Shown here: positions 9,074 to 17,911 of the stretch, piece after piece
Layout: every line of letters starts with the position of its first letter
Numbering within the stretch: position 1 is the stretch's first letter
Origin: Sedimentibacter sp. zth1
GTDB taxonomy: Bacteria; Bacillota; Clostridia; Tissierellales; Sedimentibacteraceae
Length of the DNA: 64,000 nucleotides
Assembly (NCBI RefSeq): GCF_017352195.1
Contig: NZ_CP071445.1
Coordinates: 2,666,001-2,730,000, forward strand
Reading direction: 5' to 3'
Program-made: the position numbers and the translations under genes
The notes under the pieces: generated by a model
Databases searched by the model: none
The model's input: the letters and a program-made list of their open reading frames with translations, nothing else
What the model was told of the DNA's origin: nothing

Positions 9074-10111
9074 ATGGCAAAAATGGATGCTTTAGTAAAA
9101 AAATATGCTGAGCCAGGACTTTGGTTAGAACAAGTTGAAATACCAAAAATTAAAGATGAAGAAGTTTTGATAAAAATTCATAAGACAGCTATTTGTGGTA
9201 CGGATGTACATATATATAATTGGGATGAATGGTCACAAAAAACTATTAAAACACCAATGACTATAGGTCATGAATATGTTGGCGAAATTGTAGAGATTGG
9301 TAAATTAGTTAAAGACTATAAAGTTGGTGACATAGTTACTGGCGAAGGACATATTGTTTGTGGTAAATGTAGAAACTGTCGTGGTGGAAAACAACATTTA
9401 TGTAAACATGCTATAGGTATAGGCGTAAATAGAGATGGTATATTTGCAGAATATGCAGCTATACCTGCATCAAACTTATTCAGAACATCTAAAGATGTTC
9501 CAGAAGAATTATATAGTATTTTTGACCCATTTGGTAATGCAACTCATACAGCTTTATCATATAACATGGTTGGAGAAGATGTTCTTATTACAGGTGCTGG
9601 TCCAATAGGAATTATGGCTGCAGCTATAGCTAAACATGTTGGAGCAAGAAATATTGTTATAACTGATATTAATGATTACAGACTTGACCTTGCTAGAAAA
9701 ATGGGAGCAACAAAAGCTGTAAATACAAAAAATGAAAACTTAAAAGAAGTTATGTCAAACTTAGGCATGGTAGAAGGCTTTGATATAGGACTTGAAATGT
9801 CAGGAAATGGTATGGCATTTAATCAAATGCTTGATAACATGATTAATGGTGGAAGAATTTCATTATTAGGAATTCAACAACCAGGAACAAAAGTTGATTG
9901 GGACAAAATTATATTTGGTGGATTATTCTTAAAAGGAATCTATGGTAGAGAAATGTTTGAAACATGGTATAAAATGAACTCTATGATTCAATCAGGACTT
10001 GATATAACACCAATAATTACACATAGATTTGACTATAAAGATTTCAAGGAAGGTTTTGAAATCATGAGAAGCGGACAATCAGGAAAGATTATATTAAACT
10101 GGGAAAAATAA
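9074..10111 (+). CDS. tdh: L-threonine 3-dehydrogenase
   Basis: Zinc-dependent medium-chain dehydrogenase oxidising L-threonine to 2-amino-3-ketobutyrate with NAD+. ATG at 9074 ([10 protein letters not shown]) follows GGTGG; an upstream in-frame GTG overlaps the ribosome binding site and is less likely. Visible features are the catalytic zinc site ([23 protein letters not shown]), the structural zinc cysteines ([15 protein letters not shown]) and the Rossmann motif [17 protein letters not shown]. At 345 residues it has normal length. It lies 25 bases before kbl, the classical threonine-to-glycine degradation operon. Confidence 0.95.
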   Translation: MAKMDALVKKYAEPGLWLEQVEIPKIKDEEVLIKIHKTAICGTDVHIYNWDEWSQKTIKTPMTIGHEYVGEIVEIGKLVKDYKVGDIVTGEGHIVCGKCRNCRGGKQHLCKHAIGIGVNRDGIFAEYAAIPASNLFRTSKDVPEELYSIFDPFGNATHTALSYNMVGEDVLITGAGPIGIMAAAIAKHVGARNIVITDINDYRLDLARKMGATKAVNTKNENLKEVMSNLGMVEGFDIGLEMSGNGMAFNQMLDNMINGGRISLLGIQQPGTKVDWDKIIFGGLFLKGIYGREMFETWYKMNSMIQSGLDITPIITHRFDYKDFKEGFEIMRSGQSGKIILNWEK

Positions 10112-10136
10112 ATAAATATTAAATGGAGGATATAAT

Positions 10137-11327
10137 ATGTACAAGAATTACCAAAAACATTTTCAATGTGTTTTAAATGACATCAAAGACTCAGGTCTTT
10201 GGAAAGACGAAAGAATAATAACAACTCCACAAAGCAACAAAATTGATACAACTAAGGTTGACGGTGTAATTAATATGTGTGCTAACAACTACTTAGGATT
10301 ATCAGACAATAAAGAAATAATAGAAGCTGCAAAAGGAAGTTACGACAAATGGGGATATGGATTGTCATCCGTTAGATTTATTTGTGGAACTCAAGATATT
10401 CACAAACAATTAGAAAGAAAAATTGCTGAATTTTTAGGTATGGATGATACAATTCTTTATTCATCATGTTTTGATGCAAATGGAGGATTGTTTGAAACTA
10501 TAACTACTGCTGATGATGCAATTATAAGTGATGAATTGAACCATGCTAGTATCATAGATGGAGTTAGACTTGCAAAAGCTAAAAAATACAGATACAAAAA
10601 CAATAATATGGAAGACTTAGAAGCTAAACTTATCCAAGCTGATAAAGATGGCGCTAAATTAAAAGTTATAGCTACTGATGGTGTATTTTCAATGGATGGT
10701 ATCATAGCTGACTTAAAAGGAATATGCGATTTAGCTGATAAATATAATGCTTTAGTTATGGTTGATGATTCTCATGCAGTAGGATTTGTTGGTAAAACTG
10801 GTAGAGGAACTCATGAATATAATGATGTAATGGATAGAGTTGATATAATAACTGGTACATTGGGTAAAGCATTAGGTGGAGCAAGCGGTGGATATACAAG
10901 TGCTAGGAAAGAAATCATAGACTTATTAAGACAACGTTCAAGACCATATCTATTTTCAAATACATTAGCACCAGCTATAGCTTCTGCTTCAATAAAAGTT
11001 TTAGATATGTTAATGTCTGATACAAAATACAGAGATAAAGTTGAAGAAAATACTAAATACTTTAGAGAAAAAATAAAAGAAATAGGACTTGAAACTATTG
11101 ATTCAGTACACCCAATCGTTCCAATTATGCTTGGTGATGCAGTATTATCACAAAAAATGGCTGAAATGATGCTAAAAAAAGGTATATATGTAGTTGGATT
11201 CTTTTTCCCAGTTGTTCCAAAAGGAAAAGCTAGAATAAGAACACAAATTTCTGCTGGTCATACAAAAGCAGATTTAGATAAAGCAATACAAGCATTCAAA
11301 GAATGTAAAGAGGAATTAGGAATATAA
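10137..11327 (+). CDS. kbl: Glycine C-acetyltransferase (KBL)
   Basis: PLP-dependent alpha-oxoamine synthase fold-type I enzyme. It cleaves 2-amino-3-ketobutyrate with CoA to glycine and acetyl-CoA, completing threonine breakdown started by tdh. Key features are the substrate-loop NNYLGL near residue 48, [19 protein letters not shown] near 208, the PLP lysine in [15 protein letters not shown] near 240, and a C-terminal [20 protein letters not shown]. At 396 residues it has the expected length. GGAGG precedes the ATG. The operon ends at a terminator near 11383. Confidence 0.95.
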   Translation: MYKNYQKHFQCVLNDIKDSGLWKDERIITTPQSNKIDTTKVDGVINMCANNYLGLSDNKEIIEAAKGSYDKWGYGLSSVRFICGTQDIHKQLERKIAEFLGMDDTILYSSCFDANGGLFETITTADDAIISDELNHASIIDGVRLAKAKKYRYKNNNMEDLEAKLIQADKDGAKLKVIATDGVFSMDGIIADLKGICDLADKYNALVMVDDSHAVGFVGKTGRGTHEYNDVMDRVDIITGTLGKALGGASGGYTSARKEIIDLLRQRSRPYLFSNTLAPAIASASIKVLDMLMSDTKYRDKVEENTKYFREKIKEIGLETIDSVHPIVPIMLGDAVLSQKMAEMMLKKGIYVVGFFFPVVPKGKARIRTQISAGHTKADLDKAIQAFKECKEELGI

Positions 11328-11382
11328 TTCACAAAAATATAAGAGGCTAACGTTTAATAAATTTTAGTTATAAGAATAAATA

Positions 11383-11418
11383 AAAAAACACATTAAGTAA
11401 TTAATGTGTTTTTTGTTT
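11383..11418. terminator. Bidirectional terminator kbl / tetR
   Basis: AAAAAACACATTAA (11383-11396) pairs with 11401-11414 over a GTAA loop, with T's following on the plus strand and A's on the other side, between convergent genes. Confidence 0.88.
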
Positions 11419-11432
11419 TTAATTATTAAAGT

Positions 11433-12053
11433 TTATCTATATATATGCTTAAGACACTTGCTAAATTTTCTTATCATTTCTTCTACTTCTGAAACTGTAT
11501 ATTCTTTTTTTGTTAAAGTTTCTAACATTCCGCAATATGTATAAACAGTTAAATCACTTATAACAGAAATTTCTTCGTTGGTATATATTGAACTACCGTG
11601 TTTTATATAATCGTTATTTCTAAAGAAAAGTTCACCTAGTTGTAGCATTGTTTGCATAGTTTCACTAACATTAAATATTTCAGTATCAAATATGTAATAA
11701 TAATTCTTTATAATGTCATAAACTTGAGTTCTATATGAACCTAAAAACAAATGAGAAAATATTCTAGGATTATAGAATGAAGATGAAGCTAATACCTCCC
11801 ACATTTTAAGTGCTGTATCAAGTGAATTACTTGATTGAGTTTTAATAATTTTATATTCTTCAATATAACGTTCTAAAAAAGCAATACATGCATATGTCAT
11901 AAGGTGGTCTAGATTATCAAAATGTCGATATAAAGCAGCACTACTGCAATCTAACTTGGTTGCAATTTTGCGAATTGTAACATATTCAAATCCTTGTTCC
12001 CATATCATTTCATAGGCAGTCTTAATTAACAATTTTTTAGTTAATGGTTGCAT
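11433..12053 (-). CDS. TetR/AcrR-family regulator
   Basis: A 206-residue regulator. ATG at 12053 (MQPLTKKLLIKTAYEMIW) is preceded by GGAGG; the longer frame to 12095 has no ribosome binding site. The N-terminal HTH is typical: EQGFEYVTIRKIATKLDCSSAALYRHFDNLDHLMTYA at about residues 18-54. The C-terminal ligand domain is divergent and gives no substrate clue. It is divergent from the M20 amidohydrolase operon, so local control of that operon is the simplest expectation. Confidence 0.88.
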   Translation of the reverse strand: MQPLTKKLLIKTAYEMIWEQGFEYVTIRKIATKLDCSSAALYRHFDNLDHLMTYACIAFLERYIEEYKIIKTQSSNSLDTALKMWEVLASSSFYNPRIFSHLFLGSYRTQVYDIIKNYYYIFDTEIFNVSETMQTMLQLGELFFRNNDYIKHGSSIYTNEEISVISDLTVYTYCGMLETLTKKEYTVSEVEEMIRKFSKCLKHIYR

Positions 12054-12190
12054 ATTGTTCCTCCGATTAATGCGATAACATATTAAGAATAGCATAATAA
12101 TTTTTAAAGGTCAATAAATTAAAGATTTGAGTTTCCTATTTTTAGTTTTTTAATTGTTATGAAACTGCTATTTTAAAATATTTGATAATA

Positions 12191-12238
12191 TTAAACAGCT
12201 GCTTTTAATTTAAAGTACTCTTCAATACGCCATTTCAT
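12191..12238 (-). pseudogene. Possible transposase C-terminal relic
   Basis: On the minus strand a short frame reads MKWRIEEYFKLKAAV and stops. The string WRIEEYFK resembles the conserved segment near the catalytic Glu of IS4/IS1182-type transposases (xRWxIExxFK). Nothing else of an element remains nearby. The match is short, so chance cannot be excluded. Confidence 0.3.
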
Positions 12239-12367
12239 AAATAAACTTTGGTAATTTACATAAAAAAATAGAAAAAACATGTGAACTCGATAACTTACTA
12301 AATTAAATTGTATATACATTGTAAATTCAATATATTTAGTGTGATTTAGTAAATATAATAATTATAT

Positions 12368-12398
12368 TGTTGACAACATATAAATTGTATGCTATTCT
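12368..12398 (+). promoter_or_regulatory. Promoter with overlapping putative TetR operator
   Basis: TTGACA (12370-12375), 17-base spacer and TATTCT (12393-12398). The odd palindrome TGTTGaCAACA (12368-12378) covers the -35 element, a classical place for repression by the divergent TetR protein. The promoter is sequence-supported; the operator role is inferred. Confidence 0.55.
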
Positions 12399-12529
12399 TT
12401 TGTTATCATGATTACATAATTGTTTGATAATAACTTAAATATTATATATATATAATATTAGTTATATAAAACTTATAAATTAGATGAATTTTAATTGTAA
12501 TCGTATTAACAAAATATTAGGAGGCACTT

Positions 12530-13717
12530 ATGAATAGAAATGAATGTATTGATATGTACAAGGAAGAATTAGTTAAATGGAGAAGAGATTTTCATATGCA
12601 TCCAGAAACTGGGTTCGAAGAATTGAGAACTTCAAGAAGGATTGTGGAAATTTTACAAACGTTTGATGTGGAAATCATAAGTAATTTTTGCAAAACAGCT
12701 GTAATTGCTGTAGTAAAAGGGGACAAGCCTGGACCTGTAATTGGAATTAGAGCTGATATGGACGCATTGCCATTAGTAGATCAAAAGCAAGTGGAATACA
12801 AATCACAAAATCCTGGTGCATGTCATGCTTGTGGACATGATGTGCATGTCACAGTTGCTCTTGGGTTGATTAAGTATTATGCAAGTCATAAAGATGAGTT
12901 ATGCGGAACATTAAAAGTTGTGTTTCAACCTGCTGAGGAAGGACCAGCTCCTGGAGGAGCAAAACTTATTGTTGATTCTGGTAAAGTAGATGATATTGAT
13001 ATAATGCTTGGTTATCATACTAATCCTGATCATCCTGTAGGAACATTGCTATTAAGAAGAAATGAAATGTTAGCAAGTGCTGATAATTTTAATATAATTA
13101 TTAAAGGGACTGGAGGACATGGAGCTTATCCACATCAAATAAAAGATGCTTTAATGGTTGGTGTTGAAGCATATAATGCTTTTCAAAATCTTTTAACAAG
13201 AGAAGTAGATCCTGTTAAACCTGCAGTTTTGTCAATATGCTCGTTTAATGCTGGTACTCCTAAAGGTACCAATGTTATACCTCCTTCTATTAGTATGAGT
13301 GGGACAGTTCGTACTTTTGATAATGATATTAGAGATTATATTATTAAAAGAATGAAAGAAATATTAGATGCTATTTGTGAAATGAATGGTTGTACCAATG
13401 AATTAAGTATGGCAACAGTAAGTATTGCATTATCGAATAATGATGATTTAGTAGATGTTTTTGAAGATGCTGGAATTGAAGTTTTAGGAGAAGAAAATGT
13501 TTCGTATATGAAAGTACCTGAAATGGGATATGATGACTTTGCATACTTTGGATTAAAGTCAAAAGCTGCATATTTTTATTTTGGGACTACAAATCCAGAT
13601 GATTTGGGGAAATTTACATTCCATCAACCTACATTTGATGTTGATGAAAATTGTTTATGTACTGGTATTAAAATCCTAGTTAGAATACTAGATAAAATAA
13701 CAAACATGGAGGATTAA
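12530..13717 (+). CDS. M20-family amidohydrolase
   Basis: A 395-residue zinc peptidase of the aminoacylase/hippurate hydrolase (M20D) group. Motifs in order are FHMHPETGFEE (22-32), IRADMDALPLVDQ (78-90), the metal cysteine-histidine CHACGHDVHV (99-108), FQPAEEGPAPGGAKL (136-150), a dimerisation domain near 190-300, and the C-terminal metal histidine FHQPTFDVDE. It probably hydrolyses N-acyl amino acids or small amide conjugates in the cytoplasm. GGAGG precedes ATG. The next gene starts 4 bases after its stop, so it forms an operon with two membrane proteins. Confidence 0.9.
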   Translation: MNRNECIDMYKEELVKWRRDFHMHPETGFEELRTSRRIVEILQTFDVEIISNFCKTAVIAVVKGDKPGPVIGIRADMDALPLVDQKQVEYKSQNPGACHACGHDVHVTVALGLIKYYASHKDELCGTLKVVFQPAEEGPAPGGAKLIVDSGKVDDIDIMLGYHTNPDHPVGTLLLRRNEMLASADNFNIIIKGTGGHGAYPHQIKDALMVGVEAYNAFQNLLTREVDPVKPAVLSICSFNAGTPKGTNVIPPSISMSGTVRTFDNDIRDYIIKRMKEILDAICEMNGCTNELSMATVSIALSNNDDLVDVFEDAGIEVLGEENVSYMKVPEMGYDDFAYFGLKSKAAYFYFGTTNPDDLGKFTFHQPTFDVDENCLCTGIKILVRILDKITNMED

Positions 13718-13721
13718 TATT

Positions 13722-14420
13722 ATGAAAAACTACTCAGAAATAGCTAATAGTCCAGTATTATGGTTTCTAACAGCATTGGCTGTAGGACTTGTATTACTTC
13801 AGACAATACGTTTTTTGAAGAAAAGTTTTCTAGCAGGTAAAGAAATGGGAATTAGTAATGAACGAATGAAAACAGCGTTTGTGACAGGTTCAATTTCTGC
13901 CATAGGACCATCTATAGTAATTGTAATTGGAATGGTGTCATTGTTAATAGTCGTTGGTGGACCAACTGCTTTGATGCGCTTGGCTTATATAGGTAATGTT
14001 GCATACGAATTGTTGGCTGCAGAATTTGCAGCAAATGCATATGGAGTTGCATTAACAGATGCTGTAATTCCTCGTGAAGTTTTTTCTACTACTTTGTGGA
14101 TAATGGCTTTTGGTTGCGTTGGTTGGATAGTAGTTACTGCTTTATTAACTGATAAAATGGATAAATTTAAAAATAAATTAGCAGGTGGAGCAGCAGCTAT
14201 GATTCCGGTTATTTCAAGCGCTGCTATGTTAGGTGCATATGGTTATTTAAATGCAGGGTATGCAATAAGTTTAGACAAAAATACGATTGCATTAGTAACA
14301 GGTTTTTTAATAATGTTAGCAGTTACTATAATTTATAAGAAGACAAAGAAAAAATGGCTTAACGAATGGGGATTAACATTTGCAATGGTTGGTGGCGTAA
14401 TAGTTGCTGCTTTAATATAA
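13722..14420 (+). CDS. DUF5058-like membrane protein
   Basis: A 232-residue polytopic membrane protein with about six helices. Recognisable segments include AVGLVLLQTIRFLKKSFLAGKEMG near 18-41 and GSISAIGPSIVIVIGMVSLLIVVGGP near 55-80. It resembles DUF5058 proteins, which have no established function. Its place between an M20 amidohydrolase and another membrane protein suggests a two-component importer for the amidohydrolase substrate; this is inference from context. Confidence 0.7.
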   Translation: MKNYSEIANSPVLWFLTALAVGLVLLQTIRFLKKSFLAGKEMGISNERMKTAFVTGSISAIGPSIVIVIGMVSLLIVVGGPTALMRLAYIGNVAYELLAAEFAANAYGVALTDAVIPREVFSTTLWIMAFGCVGWIVVTALLTDKMDKFKNKLAGGAAAMIPVISSAAMLGAYGYLNAGYAISLDKNTIALVTGFLIMLAVTIIYKKTKKKWLNEWGLTFAMVGGVIVAALI

Positions 14421-14432
14421 GGAGGTAATATT

Positions 14433-15140
14433 ATGAATAATAATTATTATAATCAAAAATATATTCCACAAATAATAAGAACAGGAAAAATAACTTGCTG
14501 GGTAGGAACGTTATTAGTGTTTTTACCTGCGATAATAGTTACATTTGTGTTTGGAATTGTTCCATCTAAAGGACCTTTAATGGTAGCGTTAGTAGCGCAG
14601 CTTTCTATTAATGCAGTTTGGTGGTTTGTTGAACCAATATCATTTTTCCCAATATTAGGAATACCCGGAACGTATATTTCTTTTTTATCAGGTAATATAA
14701 GTAATTTAAGAATACCTTGTGCTGCAGCTGCATTAAAAGCTACAGAAACTGAAGTTGGATCTGAAGAAGGTTCTGTAATATCTACAATAGGAGTTGGTGC
14801 ATCAGTTTTTGTGAACATTCTACTATTGGTTGTTGGTGTTATTGTCGGTACAAAATTAATATCAATGCTTCCCGAATCAGTTACAAAATCATTTTCTTTG
14901 TTGCTACCAGCTTTGTTTGGTGCAGTATTTGCACAGTTTGCTGTAGATGACATAAAAAATGCAATATGCGGTATGTCTTTAGGTATAGGTTCATTATTGT
15001 TGTATAAAATGGGACTGTTTAACTGGATTCCTTTTGATCCTTTCATTGTAAATATTCTTGTTCCTATATTTGGAACAATGTTATTCGCAAAATTAACTTA
15101 CAAAAAAAATAATGCAGACGAGAAGACTGCAGAAAATTAA
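14433..15140 (+). CDS. Membrane protein, partner of DUF5058 gene
   Basis: A 235-residue membrane protein with about six hydrophobic helices and conserved-looking polar turns (GIPGTYISFLSGNISNLRIP; SEEGSVISTIGVGASV). The family is not recognised. GGAGG precedes the ATG, 12 bases after the previous stop. The two membrane genes have almost equal length, so they may form a heteromeric transporter, but there is no nucleotide-binding or binding-protein gene beside them. Confidence 0.7.
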   Translation: MNNNYYNQKYIPQIIRTGKITCWVGTLLVFLPAIIVTFVFGIVPSKGPLMVALVAQLSINAVWWFVEPISFFPILGIPGTYISFLSGNISNLRIPCAAAALKATETEVGSEEGSVISTIGVGASVFVNILLLVVGVIVGTKLISMLPESVTKSFSLLLPALFGAVFAQFAVDDIKNAICGMSLGIGSLLLYKMGLFNWIPFDPFIVNILVPIFGTMLFAKLTYKKNNADEKTAEN

Positions 15141-15364
15141 TTAGTATTTTAACTATTGTAGTAAGTTGTTTTTATGTAGTGTTTCTGTTAATATGAAAAA
15201 CAACTTTATGATAGAAAATCATTTGATTTAAATATATATAATATAATAAACATTTAATGTTACACTAAGGTACTTATTATTTTGTTTAAATAGGAGTATT
15301 TAATAACTATATATTAAAAAATAGTTTTAAATACTCTATTTTTAATGTTAATTCTACGGTATCA

Positions 15365-15608
15365 TCTATAGAAAAATTAGAAATATTTTGTAATACGTTT
15401 TAATACTATTGTTTACAGCATCTGATGAAAAACCACCTAAGAAAGTTAACTGATATACCTTAAGGTCTTTTACATTTTCTATATATTTGTGTAATTAATG
15501 TACTCGCGTCTCAAAACTATGTGTAAATTAATACCTGTTGTTTCGACAGTTAATTGTTCCAATTATTTTATTACCATGTCCATTAGGAAATTTTAATACA
15601 ATAGAAGG
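15365..15608 (-). pseudogene. Possible decayed reading frame
   Basis: Two minus-strand stretches read like protein: PSIVLKFPNGHGNKIIGTIN (from about 15608) and, in another frame, KDLKVYQLTFLGGFSSDAVN (toward 15365). They are separated by stops and frame changes and have no start codon or ribosome binding site. They may be remains of one gene. The family is not recognised. Confidence 0.25.
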
Positions 15609-15610
15609 GT

Positions 15611-15643
15611 AAAAGCGAGTTGCTACTATAGCAACTCGCTTTT
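15611..15643. terminator. Stem-loop, likely ade terminator
   Basis: AAAAGCGAGTTGCTA (15611-15625) pairs with 15629-15643 over a CTA loop. The pairing is perfect and T/A tails are within the stem. It could end transcripts from either side. Confidence 0.7.
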
Positions 15644-15767
15644 GAGGGATTGTTTAAGTTTTTTTAAATTTAATACCTAAATTAATAGGTTACAAATAAA
15701 TCTGCTAAGATCTATTATATATACATAATACAGTTTTTAACACTAAATGTCAATACAATTTTAGAAA

Positions 15768-17546
15768 TTATTTGAAGATACTTACAGATTTAAAATTAAC
15801 AGTATCAATATAACCTTTGTTTGTAAGTCTAAGTTCTGGTATAACAGCAAGTGCTAATAATGCACTAGTCATAAATGGTGAAATTAAATTACAACCTAGC
15901 TTTTTCCAACCCAATTCAATTTCATGGACTCTTTTTGCTACAATTTCAACATTATCTTCACTCATTAGGCCTGCTATAGGAAGAGGATTAATAGCAATTA
16001 CTTTGCCATTTTCTACAACAATCATGCCACCGCCACACTCAGCTAGCTTATTGCCTGCAAGTGCCATATCGTCGTCATTAGTTCCAATTATCATTAAATT
16101 ATGAGCATCGTGAGCAACGGTAGATGCAACAGCTCCTGATTTAAACCCAAAGCCTTTTACAAAGCCTTTGCCTATTAAGCCTGTTTTTTTATGGCGTTCA
16201 ACAACCGCAATTTTGATTAAATCTCTTTCAATGTCGGATTTAATTTCATTATCAATAACTTGCATATCAAAAAATCTTTGAATTGTAGGTACTTTAGCTT
16301 CTATGATTTCCATAATACGCACATTTTTTGACATACCATCAGCACATATTTTGAAATCATTTGGTTTTAAAGGGTTTTTTATATTCATAGTGTTTTTGCT
16401 AAAGTCAGGATATTTTATATTTTCTACATTTACCAATAATTCTTTATTATCAACAACAAGTTCACCATTGAAAATAACCTTATCAACATTTACAGTTTTT
16501 AAATTGCTTATTAAGTTTATATCTGCCCATTTTCCAGGAGAAATACTACCTAAATCATTTTGCATACCAAAGCATGTGGCAGCATTTAGGGTAGCCATTT
16601 GTATAGCAGTTAATTCATCTACACCTTCTTCTATGGCACGCTTTATTATATGGTCTAAATGGCCATCGTTAATTAAGGTATAAGGGTGGGTATCATCGCT
16701 TACAAGAACTGCAAACCTAGAATCTATATTATTTTCAGTTATACTTCTAACAGTTTCTTTAACATCGTGCCATGCAGAGCCTTCTCTCATTTGTACATAC
16801 ATGCCAAGTCTAAGCTTGTTTATTGCATCTTCTTTTGATACTGATTCGTGACAACAGTTGATGCCAGTAGAAATGTAGGCATTTAATCCTTTTACTTCAG
16901 AGTTAGAATAGTGCCCAGTTGCAATTTTTTTGTCTTTAAGAGTGGAGGCAATGGATTTATGTACTTCAGTGTCGCCATAGATTACACCTGGATAATTCAT
17001 CATTTCACCAAGTCCTTTGACATTTCTAAACTTAAGAGCTTTTTTTATATCCTTTGAGCTTAACGTTGCTCCAGTATCTTCAAAACCTGGGCAAGCTGGA
17101 ACACAAGAAGGAACAGTCGAATAAACTCTCAATGGAATATCATAGCCGTCTTCTATCATAAGCTTTATTCCTTCTAAACCTAAGACATTAGCAATTTCAT
17201 GTGGATCCATATAGATAGTTGTAGTTCCGTGCTTGATAACGCATTTAGCATATTCTTTAACAGTAATCATACTACTTTCCACATGTATATGAGTATCTAT
17301 AAATCCTGGAGTCGCAAAATATGGTGTTCCATCAATGATTTTAGTATTCTTTCCAATTGTATGAGAAGCATCACCGACAAGAGCAATTCTACCTTTTTTT
17401 ATAGCAATGTCAACATGTTCTATAATTTCCTTTGTATTAACATTTATAAGTTTTACATTTTTTATGACCATATCTGCTTTTGTGATTCCCATAGCAGTTT
17501 TAGCTAAATCTATAGTTATTTGATGCAGTTCATATCTTTTTTTCAA
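15768..17546 (-). CDS. ade: Adenine deaminase
   Basis: Metal-dependent amidohydrolase converting adenine to hypoxanthine for purine salvage. It starts with TTG at 17546, 6 bases after GGAGG. Motifs are the metal site PGFIDTHIHVESSM near residue 75-88, TTTIYMDPHEIANVLG near 107-122, GHYSNSEVKGLNAYI near 212, VSDDTHPYTLINDGHLD near 283 and the C-terminal VAHDAHNLMIIGTND near 455. The 592-residue length is typical. Despite the purine role, no purine riboswitch is present upstream. Confidence 0.95.
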   Translation of the reverse strand: MKKRYELHQITIDLAKTAMGITKADMVIKNVKLINVNTKEIIEHVDIAIKKGRIALVGDASHTIGKNTKIIDGTPYFATPGFIDTHIHVESSMITVKEYAKCVIKHGTTTIYMDPHEIANVLGLEGIKLMIEDGYDIPLRVYSTVPSCVPACPGFEDTGATLSSKDIKKALKFRNVKGLGEMMNYPGVIYGDTEVHKSIASTLKDKKIATGHYSNSEVKGLNAYISTGINCCHESVSKEDAINKLRLGMYVQMREGSAWHDVKETVRSITENNIDSRFAVLVSDDTHPYTLINDGHLDHIIKRAIEEGVDELTAIQMATLNAATCFGMQNDLGSISPGKWADINLISNLKTVNVDKVIFNGELVVDNKELLVNVENIKYPDFSKNTMNIKNPLKPNDFKICADGMSKNVRIMEIIEAKVPTIQRFFDMQVIDNEIKSDIERDLIKIAVVERHKKTGLIGKGFVKGFGFKSGAVASTVAHDAHNLMIIGTNDDDMALAGNKLAECGGGMIVVENGKVIAINPLPIAGLMSEDNVEIVAKRVHEIELGWKKLGCNLISPFMTSALLALAVIPELRLTNKGYIDTVNFKSVSIFK

Positions 17547-17628
17547 AACAATCCTCCATAAATATTTTTAACATACATATTAACATAATATATGTAAAGT
17601 TACAATAATTATAATTTATTTATAATAC

Positions 17629-17641
17629 TTTGACATTCAAA
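17629..17641. promoter_or_regulatory. Degenerate FabT-like box
   Basis: TTTGACATTCAAA keeps the TTTGA/TCAAA arms of the FabT palindrome but not its centre. It lies exactly 60 bases before the perfect box and, like it, 22 bases before a TTGACA. Confidence 0.5.
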
Positions 17642-17650
17642 ATATTTTAG

Positions 17651-17679
17651 TTGACAAAACTGAAAAAATATAGTAACAT
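17651..17679 (+). promoter_or_regulatory. fab operon promoter, upstream copy
   Basis: TTGACA (17651-17656), 17-base spacer, TAACAT (17674-17679). The weaker -10 suggests lower activity than the downstream copy. A transcript from here would run through the perfect FabT box just downstream. Confidence 0.55.
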
Positions 17680-17685
17680 AAAAAA

Positions 17686-17704
17686 TATTTTGATAATCAA
17701 AATA
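17686..17704. promoter_or_regulatory. Perfect FabT-type operator
   Basis: The odd palindrome TATTTTGATAATCAAAATA has the TTTGATNATCAAA core known for the MarR-family repressor FabT of Firmicutes. It lies immediately upstream of the second promoter and downstream of the first. The same core precedes fabT and the DegV gene near 53.3-53.8 kb. Confidence 0.8.
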
Positions 17705-17710
17705 ATATAT

Positions 17711-17739
17711 TTGACAAAGCTAGTAAAATATAGTATTAT
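17711..17739 (+). promoter_or_regulatory. fab operon promoter, downstream copy
   Basis: TTGACA (17711-17716), 17-base spacer, TATTAT (17734-17739). Confidence 0.75.
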
Positions 17740-17911
17740 GTTACATAGTTATTAAAACTACGTATCACGGTATTGATTAATTCGCCAATATAAATAGATA
17801 TATAAATTTTTATAGTATATTAAATATTAAATATAGTATATTAAATATTACATTATGTTTAGCTTTGGTAAATTAATTAATATAAATATTAAAAGAAGTT
17901 GGAGATAAAAA

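Larger units (their letters stand above)
12054..12529. other. Divergent regulatory region tetR / M20 operon
   Basis: A 476-bp gap. It holds a relic of a transposase-like reading frame (12191-12238, minus), a good plus-strand promoter with an overlapping palindrome (12368-12398), and a long AT palindrome near 12438-12461. No intact gene was seen. Confidence 0.6.
15141..15767. other. 627-bp intergenic region
   Basis: Between the membrane-protein operon and the convergent ade gene. It holds a possible decayed minus-strand coding remnant (15365-15608) and a strong stem-loop (15611-15643). The rest is AT-rich with no supported gene. Confidence 0.5.
17629..17748. repeat. 60-bp tandem operator-promoter duplication
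   Basis: Two consecutive 60-bp modules (17629-17688 and 17689-17748) have the same internal order: TTTGA-n3-TCAAA box, then TTGACA 22 bases later, then an AAATATAGTA-containing spacer and -10. The second copy has the better box and the better -10. Confidence 0.65.
17547..17911. other. Divergent region ade / fab operon
   Basis: A 365-bp gap that carries the fab operon control region (two operator-like boxes and two promoters, 17629-17740) and then an AT-rich leader of about 150 bases before fabH. The leader contains no recognised riboswitch or attenuator. Confidence 0.6.

Noticed and set aside
12438-12461. Long AT palindrome upstream of the M20 gene as a terminator
   Set aside because: It is a simple alternating AT tract without GC core or T tail and lies downstream of the promoter.
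14453-15046. 197-residue minus-strand open frame opposite the second membrane protein gene
   Set aside because: It is the reverse complement of a well-supported membrane protein gene, has atypical composition and no ribosome binding site.
17547-17911. Purine riboswitch upstream of adenine deaminase
   Set aside because: Neither AATATGG nor CCGTAAA loops nor TTTCTACC are present on either strand here; the only purine aptamer is at 7094.
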